Source of the DNA: Filobasidium wieringae
Taxonomy: Eukaryota > Basidiomycota > Tremellomycetes > Filobasidiales > Filobasidiaceae
NCBI GenBank assembly: GCA_001600055.1
Contig: BCIV01000001.1
Span: forward strand, 62,001-126,000
Length of the DNA stretch: 64,000 nt
Direction: 5' to 3'
A program made the translations under genes and the position numbers. This document shows, piece after piece, positions 48,008 to 58,928 of the stretch (the stretch's first letter is position 1; every line of letters begins with the position of its first letter). Under the pieces are notes generated by a model that saw nothing but the letters and a program-made list of their open reading frames with translations, ran no database searches and was not told where the DNA came from.

Positions 48008-50146
48008 ATGCTCACCTTACTCCCCCTCACACTCCTGCTCCTGCTCCCCCTCGTCGCCGCGCATGGGAAACACAAGATCGAAGGGATAGACGATCGGAGT
48101 TATATGCAGAAACACGTCAGTCCCGGGTCCTTCACAGCTTTCACAGTCGTTCAAGATGGCTAATATAACACGAGGTCATGACACATGACACATAGGCGGA
48201 GGAGGAACATCATCTGACCGATTTCGATATAGAGTCGTTCTTCCAGTGAGCGTCCCCTCTCGTCCCCTCTCGTCCCAGTCCCTCTTCCCGTCCCCTCTTC
48301 GCTCTTCCCTCGACCAGGCAACTAATCCCCCACCCTCCTCTCCCTGGACAGCCTACACGACCTCAACCAAGACAACCACCTCTCCATCCCCGAGATCGAA
48401 TCCCTCTACGGCCTGCACCACCCCAGCGCCCTCTCCTCTACCCCCGTGCACCCCAACACCAACGCCCAAGCCGCCCTAGACAGCAAGCGCTCGATCGTCG
48501 TGGAAAAGGTATTGAGACGTTTGGATCTGGACGGCGATAAGCGAGTCTCGTTGGAAGAGTTCGTCAGGGGAGGGGTGGAGGGGTTGCCTAGTTTTGTAGG
48601 GTGGGAGGGGTTGGGGCATCATTATGGGAGCGAGGAGGAGTAGTACGTTCTCGCTTCTCGCGTTCGGGTGAGGGTTTATGGATGGGTGGCTGATTATTGA
48701 TTTTGATTACTGGCGTACGGCGTAGTTTCTTGCATCATGAAGAAGTAAGCCGGATTTGGGTTGGACTTGGCCGTGGGGTGGGCTGATGGAGTCTCGCTCG
48801 GTCCTTTCCCTTCTTCCGGCTCGTCCTCCTTCCTTTCACTCGAAACATCCACCGTCAATCGCACTCGTGCTGGCTATCCTACTCGCTATCGGAACGGCTA
48901 TCGTACTCGTACTCGCACTCGTACTCGAACTCGCATCGGCACTCGCTACCGCTCGTGCTCGCTCGCTAGCTCTACCACAACACCCCGGAGACGCAGACGG
49001 ACGAGAGTTATAATCATCCTGAAGGTACGTCTCTTGGTTCTCTCTATACTTCTACATCCCTCTCTCCGCGATACTCTTGATCCTCTTCCTTTTTTCGTGG
49101 CCTCGCCTCTTCCCCTTGCTCGTACTCTGATACGCTTGGATATTCGTAATGCGTGCAATTGTCGAATCGTGGGATTGTCGAATTGAGGATCTTGACGACT
49201 TGTCGAGTTGACGATCTTGACGGATTGACGGATCGTCGACTGGACTGGCCGTTCTCAATCTCCTTCCACTCCGTCGTTTTCTCGTTCGAAATTTTTCCCG
49301 TCTGTCCGTCAGGTCGTCGCCTCGCCTTCTTGCTTCGCCGAACTCCCAAATCCAGAACAGAGCTGATCCCCCTCGATTCGATTGAAACAGATATCGAACA
49401 TTTCGCACGTGAGTCATTCGTTCCCTCTTCCTTTTCCCTCGCCCTCTTCCTCTTCTCGTTCGTCTTCGGGGTTCGATCGAGGTTTGAGGCCGGGTGAGGA
49501 GAGCGGGTTCGAGCGGTCGAGCTGATTCGTCTTTTATTTCGTCTGCGCTCTTTCTACTTCGGTCCTCGCTCGCTGCTCGCTTGGCATTGCTCGCTCTTGA
49601 CTGTTCGCTGCTCGCCTTCTCAATACTCGCCCACTCGCTGCTCGCTCGTCGCTCGTCGCTCGCACAGAACACCACCACATCGAAGCGGAAGAAGACGCCC
49701 GTGAACGTACCTTCGAAGGTCTCGCCTCGTCCGACCCGTTGAACACCGATCGAACCATCCAAGACCCCCTGGACGTCCATTCCCATGCCCCCGGCGAAGG
49801 CCCCGGCGCTCAAACGGACGATCGCGAACCTGGCTCGGGTGAACCTGGCGAATCCATCCCGCCCAGACGTCCATCCGGTTCTTCACCCGGAAAACCGGCC
49901 CGGATCGAACGGACCCGACCTACCCAACAGAGCGCCGAGGAGTTGCTCAAGATTCGGGGGGATGGGGTCAAGGGGGTTTGGGGGGAGAGGGATATGGGAA
50001 GACCGAGGAATGATAGGGAGAGGATGAGGAAGGGGGTTCCTTATAGTGAGTCTTCGGGTCGTCAGGTCCGCCGAGTGTGAGGGGCTGATATCAGCGAGTG
50101 TTCCCTGGGTGTAGAGTACAAGATGGGGAGGAACAATGAGTTTTGA
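48008..50146 (+). CDS. Secretory EF-hand protein, Ssp120/nucleobindin-like
   Basis: This is a calcium-binding protein of the early secretory pathway; yeast Ssp120 acts with cargo receptors between ER and Golgi. Eight exons join in phase to 316 residues: 48008-48115, 48196-48245, 48352-48642, 48726-48744, 48970-49024, 49391-49408, 49668-50045 and 50115-50146. An N-terminal signal peptide is clear (MLTLLPLTLLLLLPLVAA, then HGKHKIEG). Two EF-hand loops follow: DLNQDNHLSIPEIE (about 48360) and DLDGDKRVSLEEF (about 48525). The conserved EEEYFLHHEE-LYHNTPETQTD and SYNHPED-IEHFA are then encoded across two microexons (19 and 18 nt). The C-terminal part is Gly/Pro/Asp-rich and disordered, ending KMGRNNEF. 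Three introns (225, 366 and 259 nt) are long for this region and rich in CTCG repeats. The family name rests on these strings. Confidence 0.85.
48745..49667 (+). repeat. CTCG-rich low-complexity sequence in introns of the EF-hand gene
   Basis: The three long introns (48745-48969, 49025-49390, 49409-49667) contain dense GCTCG, ACTCGC and TACTCG repeats, for example 48880-48970 and 49560-49665. They surround exons of only 55 and 18 nt. Confidence 0.6.
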
Positions 50147-50474
50147 GATCGGGTGGGGAACGTAGGTGGTGGTCAATGCGGACGAAGGACGACATACAGG
50201 CGGGATCGGATCGTTCAATTCGAATGATTCATGTACATTACATCTGACCTATCAATTACATATCTTACACCATATACAAAACCCCACGTTCACTCGTCAT
50301 CGATCGCCTGGTATTGAAACAGACCTTGTCACGATCGAAAACGAAACCCCGACGAAACGTATACAACCGTTCTTTCCTTTCCTGTAGAGCTGTTCTTTGT
50401 GTTCCTTCTCCCTGGTCGCCCAGTACCGGGCGTCTTCACCCGACTTCTTTGCCTCCTCAAACCGATCCGCCCCC

Positions 50475-51443
50475 TTAGACACCTAACAACCCGCGGATCC
50501 CTCTTCTCTTACTCCCCACCCCCGTTCCCACCGACGTACCGGCCGGTTCCACTACCCCGGGCAGATCAACGGGCGTATGACTGGACGGGGAGAGGGAGGG
50601 GGATCCGATTTCACCCGTATAGATCCCCAGTACGAAATCGGGTAGGTCTTGTGGTTCTCCTTCTTCTGTACTTGGGTAGGGATGGGCTTGGGTTTGGGGT
50701 TGGGACGGGGAATGGGAATGTTCGATATGGACCGGATGGTCTTTCTTCTCTTCTCCCTGTGAATGAGTGGTTGTTCGGTTCACGGGGTTGAGGGTGCGGT
50801 TCATAGGGTTGATGGGTACGGTGGGGGAGGGGAGGAGGATGAGGATTGAGCTGGAGATGAGTGATTGGGGTGTGATTTGTGGGGAGGATTCGGGGAGGAG
50901 AGGGCGATTGTGGATGTATAAGGATGTTGGCTGGTATGAGACGTGGTCAGTGGAGAGGTTTACGAGAAGTGTGAATATGTATGCACTCACGACCCATTCA
51001 CTCCGATCCGTCTTTCCCTCCGAATCGATCAACCGGACTTCAGTCATGATCGGAGCCTCCTTCGCCTCGTCCTCTTCAAACCTCCTAATCCTCGTAGGTA
51101 AATCCCAAGCCCCACCTCCCGCAGCCCAACTAGCACCCCACCCCCCGATCCCTCTCCCGGCCCAGACGTCCGCTCCCCGGTTATTCGTATTCCCATCGAA
51201 AAAGACTTCCCACAAGCCAGGACGCTGGAGACCGGCCTCACGGGCTCTTCGACGGAGGATGATCAGTCGGGCGAGGAAGGTGGTGATGATGAGGAGGAGA
51301 GCACCGGCTACGAATCCTCCCCCGATACCGGCTATGTTGGAGGAAGCGTTCACTCCGCCTTGGTTGGAGCTGGAGGTGCTCGTCGGGGAGGCCGTCGAGG
51401 TGGTGGACACAGCGCCTTTCCATTGTCTTTGATGGAGAGGCAT
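50475..51443 (-). CDS. Single-pass membrane protein with disordered tails, function unknown
   Basis: The likely start is 51443 (MPLHQRQWKGAVSTTSTASP). A short Ser/Thr-rich, presumably lumenal N-terminus precedes one membrane helix (GIGGGFVAGALLLIITTFLA) and a basic stop-transfer segment (RLIILRRRAREAG), giving an Nout-Cin or tail-in topology. The cytosolic part reads RPGLWEVFFDGNTNNRGAD, a Gly/Trp-rich stretch and RIRRFEEDEAKEAP. A probable intron at about 50992-50937 (GTGAGT...CCAG) joins DRSEWV to PTSLYIHNRPLLPES. The rest is Pro/Ser/His-rich, with LPDFVLGIYTGEIGSPSL near the end. An in-frame extension up to 51683 exists but looks like leader. No family is recognised. It converges on the EF-hand gene. 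Confidence 0.55.
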   Translation of the reverse strand: MPLHQRQWKGAVSTTSTASPTSTSSSNQGGVNASSNIAGIGGGFVAGALLLIITTFLARLIILRRRAREAGLQRPGLWEVFFDGNTNNRGADVWAGRGIGGWGASWAAGGGAWDLPTRIRRFEEDEAKEAPIMTEVRLIDSEGKTDRSEWVVSAYIFTLLVNLSTDHVSYQPTSLYIHNRPLLPESSPQITPQSLISSSILILLPSPTVPINPMNRTLNPVNRTTTHSQGEEKKDHPVHIEHSHSPSQPQTQAHPYPSTEEGEPQDLPDFVLGIYTGEIGSPSLSPSSHTPVDLPGVVEPAGTSVGTGVGSKRRGIRGLLGV

Positions 51444-51793
51444 GGCAGCAGTGGTGAGGGTGGTGGTCGAGGTCGAGGTGTTGGCGACGGTGATGTCGTT
51501 GAAGTGAACTTGGAATTCGATGAGATCACTTCGATTGAATCCACAAGTGACCACTCGCCGGAAGTAAATCACGGCGACTGACGAGTGGGCGGAAGCAATT
51601 GATGAGATGGATTTAGAACATGAAACGGTTCGAGTCGTACGACGAAACAGGAATTTCATATCATCGTCCACCGAAGCCACCACAGCTGAAGTAGCGAAGT
51701 AGCTTGTAGATCACACAGTACGAAGTCCTGGTTACAACTGGCAACTGGATCCTTGCCGCAACGATGACTCGCGCGTCATCTCTACCGCTGGTC

Positions 51794-52312
51794 TCACTCA
51801 AAAATACTACTATTATCCCAACTTCGAAGGCGGCTTTCGGCATCGTCGTTTAATCCAGACGTGGATGTCCCATGATAGCTGGAGAAAGAAGATTGACTGG
51901 ACGGAGGAGGCATGTGAATGCGCTGCGCAGACAAGTCAGTCAGTTCAGTTTGAAAGCGAAGCGTAGTCCAACCGAAACTCACATCAAGCGCAGCCTTGTC
52001 TTTCTCGCTCTGAAGGATTGTTTGGATCCATGGAGGTAGGCCGTCCTCAAATGCTGCTCCGAGTTCTTCGATGGTAATGATACGGGAGTGTTCGCCACAT
52101 CCCAGACGTTTCAAAAGATCTTGGTGATCCTTATTAGAGTCCCCTGAATTCCATCTTTCCCAGTGCGCAACAGGGCCCGAAGAGAAGCACAATTTGAACC
52201 CCGTTTCCACTCTACACCACCAGGCGTTCAATTTGCCTCCCTTGTGATACGGTTCAGCGAAAGCTTCCTTCAGCACGTCGTTCGAGACCTTTCCATTGGT
52301 AGAGTGAGCCAT
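51794..52312 (-). CDS. Tandem orphan family member A (152 aa)
   Basis: Exons 52312-51983 and 51922-51794 join in phase (60-nt intron). The product starts MAHSTNGKVSNDVLKEAFAE, followed by a compact domain (LNAWWCRVETGFKLCFSSG ... IITIEELGAAFEDGLPPWIQ). It ends in a Ser/Pro-rich tail (MPPPSSQSSFSSYHGTSTSG). It resembles the gene at 54362-54903 in the start, in the W-x-R-[VI]-E-[TA]-GF-x-[LM]-C motif, in the L-P-x-WIQ motif, and in having an intron just before the Ser/Pro tail. No known domain is recognised. An upstream in-frame non-ATG start (52360) is less likely. Confidence 0.6.
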   Translation of the reverse strand: MAHSTNGKVSNDVLKEAFAEPYHKGGKLNAWWCRVETGFKLCFSSGPVAHWERWNSGDSNKDHQDLLKRLGCGEHSRIITIEELGAAFEDGLPPWIQTILQSEKDKAALDVSFGWTTLRFQTELTDLSAQRIHMPPPSSQSSFSSYHGTSTSGLNDDAESRLRSWDNSSIFE

Positions 52313-52850
52313 GATAATATCAATCATGGAGATATTGCAATCACAGAGACCAGCATCCAAATGGCTCCACCATACGGGGACGTACGCTCCTGCCTATATA
52401 GCCAACAACAGCGCAAGCTATGCAACGTTCTGCTTCTTCGCTTGGAAGCTTCTTGATGACGATGACACGTGCAGTGGGCGTTCCTTTCTTTTTGGTGAAA
52501 ATCGGTGGAAAGGGTATCGCCATCAGCGCGCACAATTCTGGGCAAGAGCATATATCGCACGTGGGTCTACGTCTCAACTGTCTTCATACGCCAATACAGC
52601 GTTCTATGAAAGAGCCTCCTTATTGGAGTCATGAAACGGATATCCCCTTCAACCGAAGCGCGCGTCTCTAGCAGTTCGTTCGCGCAAAGTCTCGTTCGGG
52701 GCGGGATCTCTCGACTAAGCGAAACACTTTCCGGATCGTATCGCACGAATGAATGGGATATGCTAGAATTGTGTCATGGTACAAATCTCACATCCACTTC
52801 AACATCGACAACGTTTCGCTACCACACTATCACCTGCGACTCGCTCGATC

Positions 52851-53909
52851 TTAGATCGTCCTAAGTTTGGAAGCCAAGGAACTTTTGATATCGCTCAACC
52901 GGCTCTGAAAATCCTCTATAGAGCTTTCGATGGTCGATTCCAACTCAACCGAAGGCCGATTTTCCCTTGCGTCATTTATGTCCTTCTTCAACTGGTTGGC
53001 CCAAGCCCCTATGACCGCTTCATGATTCTCCAGGTGTTGCCGGACCATCCTATCGATCTGCTCGCCTGATTCAAGGGAAGACGCTGTATCGAAACAATGC
53101 ATCCCGTGTCAGATTGACGCAAGTACAGGCAGAGTTATTTGCATGAACGGGAATCGACTGACGTTGTACGCTTGTACGTGCGCTCTCGTCAGTTCCCTGA
53201 GAACCTGCATCATCGCTTTCACCCATGATGCTGTCCCCATCAGGCTCAGGCGCTCCTGGATCTTGCCAGAAACTCAGGCTGCGGGCGCTCCCATGAGGGG
53301 TTCCCTGGTGGAAAGAAGCAGATCGCGTTTCTAGAGCTGTGGTATAGGAAAGCAAGGCCATACATGTCAGATCCAGAAGTATCGTATTGAGATTTCAATC
53401 GTCAATTATCGATGAGTATTAAACTAACCTTGCCTAGTGTTCCCATTCCCTCCACTTAAGCCCATCTCAGAAGGAGAAGTAGGTCGGTCTTGCTGCGTAG
53501 AGTATGGCTAATCAGTCTAGTCGACGACTCCAGCCACGATGGAACGATGACGTACAAGAGGCTGCTTAGTCTTCCCAGTAGCCATAGGCCAATATTTATC
53601 CATCCAATCGGGACGTGTCTTCCCAACGCTCTTCATAGCACTATCGATTGCCTTCCAAGTGATAGTCTTCCCATGTTGAAAATATGGCGACATGTCCGGA
53701 TTCATTTCGATACGTTTATGTGAGGTTGCCTTCTCGCGCCCTAGGGCTGGTTTCGCGGTCCAAAGGCTCCGGGGAGGAGGCACAAGACATTTGACCAGAT
53801 AAAACCCAAGTCCATCAGGAACTTTCTCCCATTTGACGTCGTCATGAAACTCGCTTTTGTATGTCTCATCCATGAAAAAATTGCTTAGATTGACTTCTCG
53901 TGACGACAT
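52851..53909 (-). CDS. Tandem orphan family member B (274 aa)
   Basis: Exons 53909-53556, 53492-53429, 53336-53163 and 53083-52851 join in phase. The N-terminal domain (MSSREVNLSNFFMDETYKSE ... GFYLVKCLVPPP ... ITWKAIDSAMKSVG) contains RPDWMDKYW, which aligns with LPPWIQTIL of member A and LPDWIQRIY of member C. As in those genes, the first intron falls soon after this motif and is followed by a Ser/Pro-rich segment (QDRPTSPSEMGLSGGNGNT; PGAPEPDGDSIMGESDD). Unlike A and C, it has a C-terminal coiled coil (MVRQHLENHEAVIGAWANQL; IEDFQSRLSDIKSSLASKLR). Relation to A and C is inferred from weak motif and intron-position similarity. Confidence 0.6.
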
Positions 53910-54361
53910 GGTTATGAGTGAACTTGATGTGTAAACTGGCGACAGTGATCAACACTGAAATCTGTCCATTTCCTTCTCCCGATATACCACACATATATAT
54001 AGCCACGTTGTAGTAAAGGCAAACACGTTTTTCCACAATTCATGATTTGTTCTTCCTTTGTTCGCAACCGTCAATGACGATTCCGAGCACAGTTCCTTTC
54101 TTCTACTCAAAAAAGTAACATGGTCAGCGAGTATGGCGTCAGGACAGAAGCGGATGACAGCAATGGGAAGTGGAGACGATCTGAATGCAGGACTAGGATC
54201 ACGGTAGAGTCGTAGGCGATCATTGTGGAATATGTGGTCCGCATTCTATGTGCTCACTACAAAGACATTCGCAGCTCAAAAGGCTTGTTTAATCTACAGC
54301 TACTATTCGATCGGGAAGAACCCCTAAATCCAACGACAGGGGACCTTCCTTCGTTTCGCTA

Positions 54362-54903
54362 CTAGGTACCCCTGGAACCCTTACTGGAAGATAAGGTAGG
54401 TGGTGTATTCTGGTAGGTACTAACGCTAGCTGGCGCAGTTGAACGGCTCCCGCATTCGGATACGTCTGAACGTGCAGGACTCGGCGGAGTGGGGGGCGCA
54501 CTAGCATCCTCCTAGAAAGCAGACCCATCAGGATGTAATGAAGGGCGATAGAAACGTAGATGCTTACAGTCCACATAAGGAGGAGGTCTTCAGGTGATGC
54601 ATCTGATTCGGATTGCAGTTGACGTCCTTCTGCTTCTTGTTTGTAAATCCTTTGAATCCAATCGGGAAGAGCAGCAGAAGAGCCGAAAACCTTTATGATA
54701 TCGTCGTCCATATATTTTGTTCCAAGTGATACGGTAGACGAAGGGGGTATGTACCTTCTCGAAAACGCCTGCGGTCCTAGATTGCGAAGGCACATTTCGA
54801 ACCCTGCCTCTATCCTTTTCCAAAATCCGATCAAAGAGTGGGACTCCTCTTGCAGAGCTATCTTCATCTTGTCGTCACTCGAGATTTTGTCAGAGGCCGG
54901 CAT
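54362..54903 (-). CDS. Tandem orphan family member C (161 aa)
   Basis: Exons 54903-54568 and 54511-54362 join in phase across a 56-nt intron. The product begins MPASDKISSDDKMKIALQEE, then LIGFWKRIEAGFEMCLRNLG, DDDIIKVFGSSAALPDWIQR and DLLLMWT. After the intron comes a Ser/Thr/Pro-rich tail (EDASAPPTPPSPARSDVSEC ... SSSKGSRGT). The layout matches member A closely. Reading through the intron instead gives a longer frame ending at 54289 with less protein-like character, so I prefer the spliced model. Function unknown. Confidence 0.6.
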
Positions 54904-55996
54904 GGCAACTAAGACCGTCTAGTACTGGAGGGGCTTTGCTTGGCCATTCATCCCAATGGTACCTCTTGCTTATTCGTCGCCCGACGTCCTGCCTTATGTA
55001 GCCTTCGGATAAGGTCAGGACCCATCCCCTTGGCTTCTTGATTGGGCTTCCTTTGCGTAGACGTCACCATTACGTGTCGTCCCTTAGCAGAAGTAGGTGA
55101 ATGGCGATGATTATCGCGAACAAAACATATCCATATGTTTGCAGAACCGGCATGGAAATCAGCACGAGTTGGTCGTTGTTACCTCGACTGAACAGGCTTA
55201 AGCGTCTTTCCTAGTATCACGGAATTCCCATCATTTTCCGATAGTGCATCTAAGGCTCCATTGCAGCATTCGCGGGCGCAGGCTTCGAGAGAGTTTCGTC
55301 AGGCGTTCTATCGACGAGGCAAACTTTGGGGGTTACTCAGATACTTGATGGTCATTTCGGAATGGTATGCTTCCGTGTAAGAGTCGATTCGAACTTCCTC
55401 CAAGGCTTGGCTTGGTCATCGAAATAGTTCATCGAATTCAGTCTACTGATGTCGTTCTACCCGTCCGCCGGTTTTACAAATATCTAGCTTGGATGGCGAT
55501 GATCGCGAAACTCCTCTCGTTTGCAAGAGTAGGGTTGCGTGCTTAGAGCCTGCCCGATTTTTCTTTTGCTTCGCCTTTGTCATCCTTAGCTTTTACGGAT
55601 GAACTTCCTGGTATATCGAGTCTAAACGTGTATTAACGTATCGACCTCGGATTGCCGTAAGTTAAGATCACTAGTGATATGCTCGCTCCCAGTGTAGTAA
55701 TTTGTATCCAGGGATGACCTGTTAATAATCCTTGCTGAGCTCTCGATGCTCTCGATGAGCTGGCCTAATTTGACTCATGACGCTGTGAAGATGCAAGATA
55801 CAACAAGGTGGGCTGATCTTCGGGTGCAGATCAAGTTCTGGGAATGACACGTCATCACACCCCTCAACCCTTATTAGTCTGTGTATATACTGATACCACC
55901 TATCCGGGGGAAGCGTCCAGACCTCGACCTGGCCATTTCACGGACAAACTCCCTAAAACAGTCCTCTCCTCATCCAACCATTCTTCCGTTACAAAA
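54904..55996. other. Intergenic, no gene supported
   Basis: About 1.1 kb upstream of both orphan C (minus) and SRP14 (plus), with no reading frame of note. It presumably contains both promoters. Confidence 0.5.
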
Positions 55997-56906
55997 ATGC
56001 CTCAGGAATACGTAGAAAACGATGTTGTAAGCTCACAGTGCATCACGTCCCCGCAACACGAGCTAAGACTTGATCGTGCCTTACTTTGACAGTTCTTAAC
56101 GAGAGTGGAATCCGCTTTTAAGACGGCTGCGTCTGAGGAAACGAAAGGAGGAACAGTATGGCTTACCCACAAGAGGTGTAAGTGTCAAAAACATATGATT
56201 GTCATTTCAATCCTCGAGGACCTGATTATCTTTGACTCGCGTTTGCTTGATTAGATTCACATGGATCTGCCACAGAGAGCTCCAACTCGAAACAACCACA
56301 AGAAGATGTAGACATGGATGAGACAGATACAATAGGAAAGGAATATGACGTCCTTATAAGATGCACGAATGGATCTGATATCAACTTCGCTACTCGAGTA
56401 AGCCTTATCTCTCTCATATGTCCGTAGTCTCAATCTCTTAGCTTACCCCTGCCTCCTTTCCCGTCCATCTGTATAGATACCCCCATCCCTTCTATCCCAA
56501 TTCCATGCTCATTACTCTTCTCTCCTAAAATCCTCCCTCTCTCCATCGATGATCAAGAGGGACAAGAAGAAGGAGAAGCTGAAAGCGGAAAAGAAGGAGA
56601 GTTGGAAGAAGGGGTTGTACGAGGATGTCCCCAAGCTGGATGGAAAGAAGGTGGGAGGTGGGAAGGTCGGGCATAGGCAAAGAGTCAGTAGCTTTCATCT
56701 TCTTGTCAGAGCAAAATGGGTACTGATCCTCGTTCTGTGCGTTTCTTCTCTTCTTGAACCACCTACCATTTTCTCACTCTCGCTGTCTTCACCCAACCCA
56801 CCTACTTTTCCTGACTCAGAAACGACGTCTAGAAGCTCAACGGAGAAAAGAGGCTCAACGGGAAGAATTGGAAGAGAGAGAAAGAACGTCGAAACCTGCC
56901 ATCTAA
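55997..56906 (+). CDS. SRP14: Signal recognition particle subunit SRP14
   Basis: SRP14 belongs to the Alu domain of SRP, which pauses elongation while ribosomes are targeted to the ER. The first exon from ATG 55997 (MPQEYVENDV) joins FLTRVESAFKTAASEETKGG ending in WLTHKR, then YSHGSATESSNSKQPQEDVD and EYDVLIRCTNGSDINFATR. Next comes IPPSLLSQFHAHYSSLLKSS leading to MIKRDKKKEKLKAEKKESW. The last exon is basic (RKRRLEAQRRKEAQREELEE) and stops at 56904-56906. The strings FLTRV.S.F, GTVWLTHKR, CTNG and SP-MIKRDK lie in SRP14 order, and the basic tail suits RNA binding. Introns interrupt at least four places. Confidence 0.88.
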
Positions 56907-58928
56907 GAGGATCGTCCACGAAGATCAGAACAAAAGCGGCATACAAGGAGAGATCTGTATGGATTTTAAACATGATTACTAAGAGGAATACGGGTCCACA
57001 TATGGTGTTATGGAATAGGGTTCAGAGAGCAGATCAAGAGCGGTCCGGAACATATCCATCTGATTCGCGAGCGCGAGGGGTCTAATCACTGTGTATGACA
57101 TCACGGTCAGATAGCTCAGACAATGACGGACCGTCTCGAGCGGGGGGTGTCAAGGGGTAAACTCGGGCGGAATGGTCGTTAGCATCACCGATTTGTATAA
57201 AAAAACTGTTACATATCCATATATAAACAACAGTCCTTATATCGTCGCTTGCTTTGTTTCTCATTCCTCTCGTGATTGCGTCTGGCCGAGAGTGAGGTGT
57301 TTTGCAACTGAAGATCGTTGACATGAGGGTATATATCATTCCGAAGATGAGCACCGAAGCTGAGCTATTCGCTCCGTGCCAACAGGTGAAGGAGGGTATG
57401 CCAACTCGCCAAACTTTCGGCAATCTCGAGCCAGAGATCTGCGCGATTTCGTTGATTGAACGCTCAAGGTTACGGCTTCAGAATTTCCGGATTGCTGGTT
57501 TATACGCCGAGTTATGCCAAGTCTACACTTTTTCACAACAGTTTCTCAACTTATGAGTTACCCATTGTTATCAGGATCGCTGATAGGCTGCCCGTCGAAC
57601 CTGTCGCCTGTAGAACACCATCTTTGAATGCGTCGTTACTTGACGTAACGCGCGTTACAATACGGCGCGCACTCGTCCATTGGTATACACATCAAGGCTG
57701 TTTGAAACCTTCAGTGGCTACAGTCACGAGTTCGACGCACAGTGGTTCAATACAATGATATTGACAGAGATACATAAGTCCGGGACATCTCGGCCTGAAA
57801 AATTGGCCCTTGACTACCGCACCTCCCTTCCCACTATTTTGGCGTTCTTTTTACCGTCACACAAACACACGCATCACAGAGTTCAAATTTCACGTAGACT
57901 CAGTGCGATGTGAGGCGTATCTGTACGCATATACTTTATACGTAGCTTATACTCGTGTGTCGCGCATACCCGTACTACCGTGTCCCGTGTCATTAATCTC
58001 TCCTGATTCATCGACATACCATCATCGGCTATAAATTTTTGATGTCATTGTTGTCCACAAAATGTATCAAATTGTGTCTTCATGAAAGATCATTATGAGG
58101 AAATATTCGATACTCGTGCGGAAGACGGACTTGTTCGGTACAGTGTTGAGACGCCGTTCAATTGTGGTCACACCAAGATGAAGCCCTACCGTTATCGCTA
58201 CACATTTACACAACCCTCAAACCCTCACGATTCCCTGCAGAGTAGACATTGCAGCCTATCGAGGTATTTTCATAACATCCAATAAATTGATGCGCCCAGA
58301 CAAGATGACAAACTCCCCGAACACATAGCAGAAAGTTAGTTGACAAAAGCGTTGGGAAGCAGTTTCGAAGAGTTCTTGAGCCAATATCGCGAGCACAACC
58401 AAAGCAGGGGACTTGATTTTTTCGTCGAATTATATCTTATTAAGGCTTGACAGAGCAGAGGTTCTATTGCAGTTACCCACACATATTTGCGGATAGAGTC
58501 GGGGATCGCGTTATTTTTCGCTACAGGAACTCGGACACTCAACTGCTCTGCACATTTAGGCTCGTATCATAACTATTGAGATTTCTACGTTTGCCCCGGG
58601 AATCAGCTACCTGATACAATGCAAAGGCTGACTATATTATGCTTAAATCGAGTTTAGTTTGCGCCTCGCTTTTCCCGTGACGGAAAGTTGCCAGAACGGG
58701 CTTCACTAGGGGTTCAGACCTTCCGAAGTTTCGTCGGCAACGGTCTTCGCGCAGAACGACGCTCAGAAATATTTATGATACTATCTTCACCTACCCGTGA
58801 GCTCTGCTAGGGCATCGCAATACAAGCTCAGATGTCCTCTATACGGTCACAGCATGTGACCGTGTCTCGTGCGCCGATCGCTAACCCTGTCCATCTTCTT
58901 CGCCGCGGCATGTGTGTCGTTCATCATT
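56907..58928. other. Gene-poor 2-kb interval
   Basis: Many short frames are present but no domain, splice pattern or RNA gene is recognised. A perfect 14-bp palindrome GTAACGCGCGTTAC lies at 57645-57658. An 8-bp inverted repeat with 3-nt loop (CGGTCACA..TGTGACCG) lies at 58844-58862. The sequence is AT-richer than the core blocks. Confidence 0.45.

Noticed and set aside
48756..49186. Plus-strand frames with Arg-Thr repeats (TRTRTRT)
   Set aside because: These are CTCG-type repeat translations in introns of the EF-hand gene.
54289..54361. Longer reading of orphan C without splicing
   Set aside because: The GTAAGC...CTAG intron keeps phase and gives a Ser/Pro tail like member A, whereas the unspliced tail has no such match.
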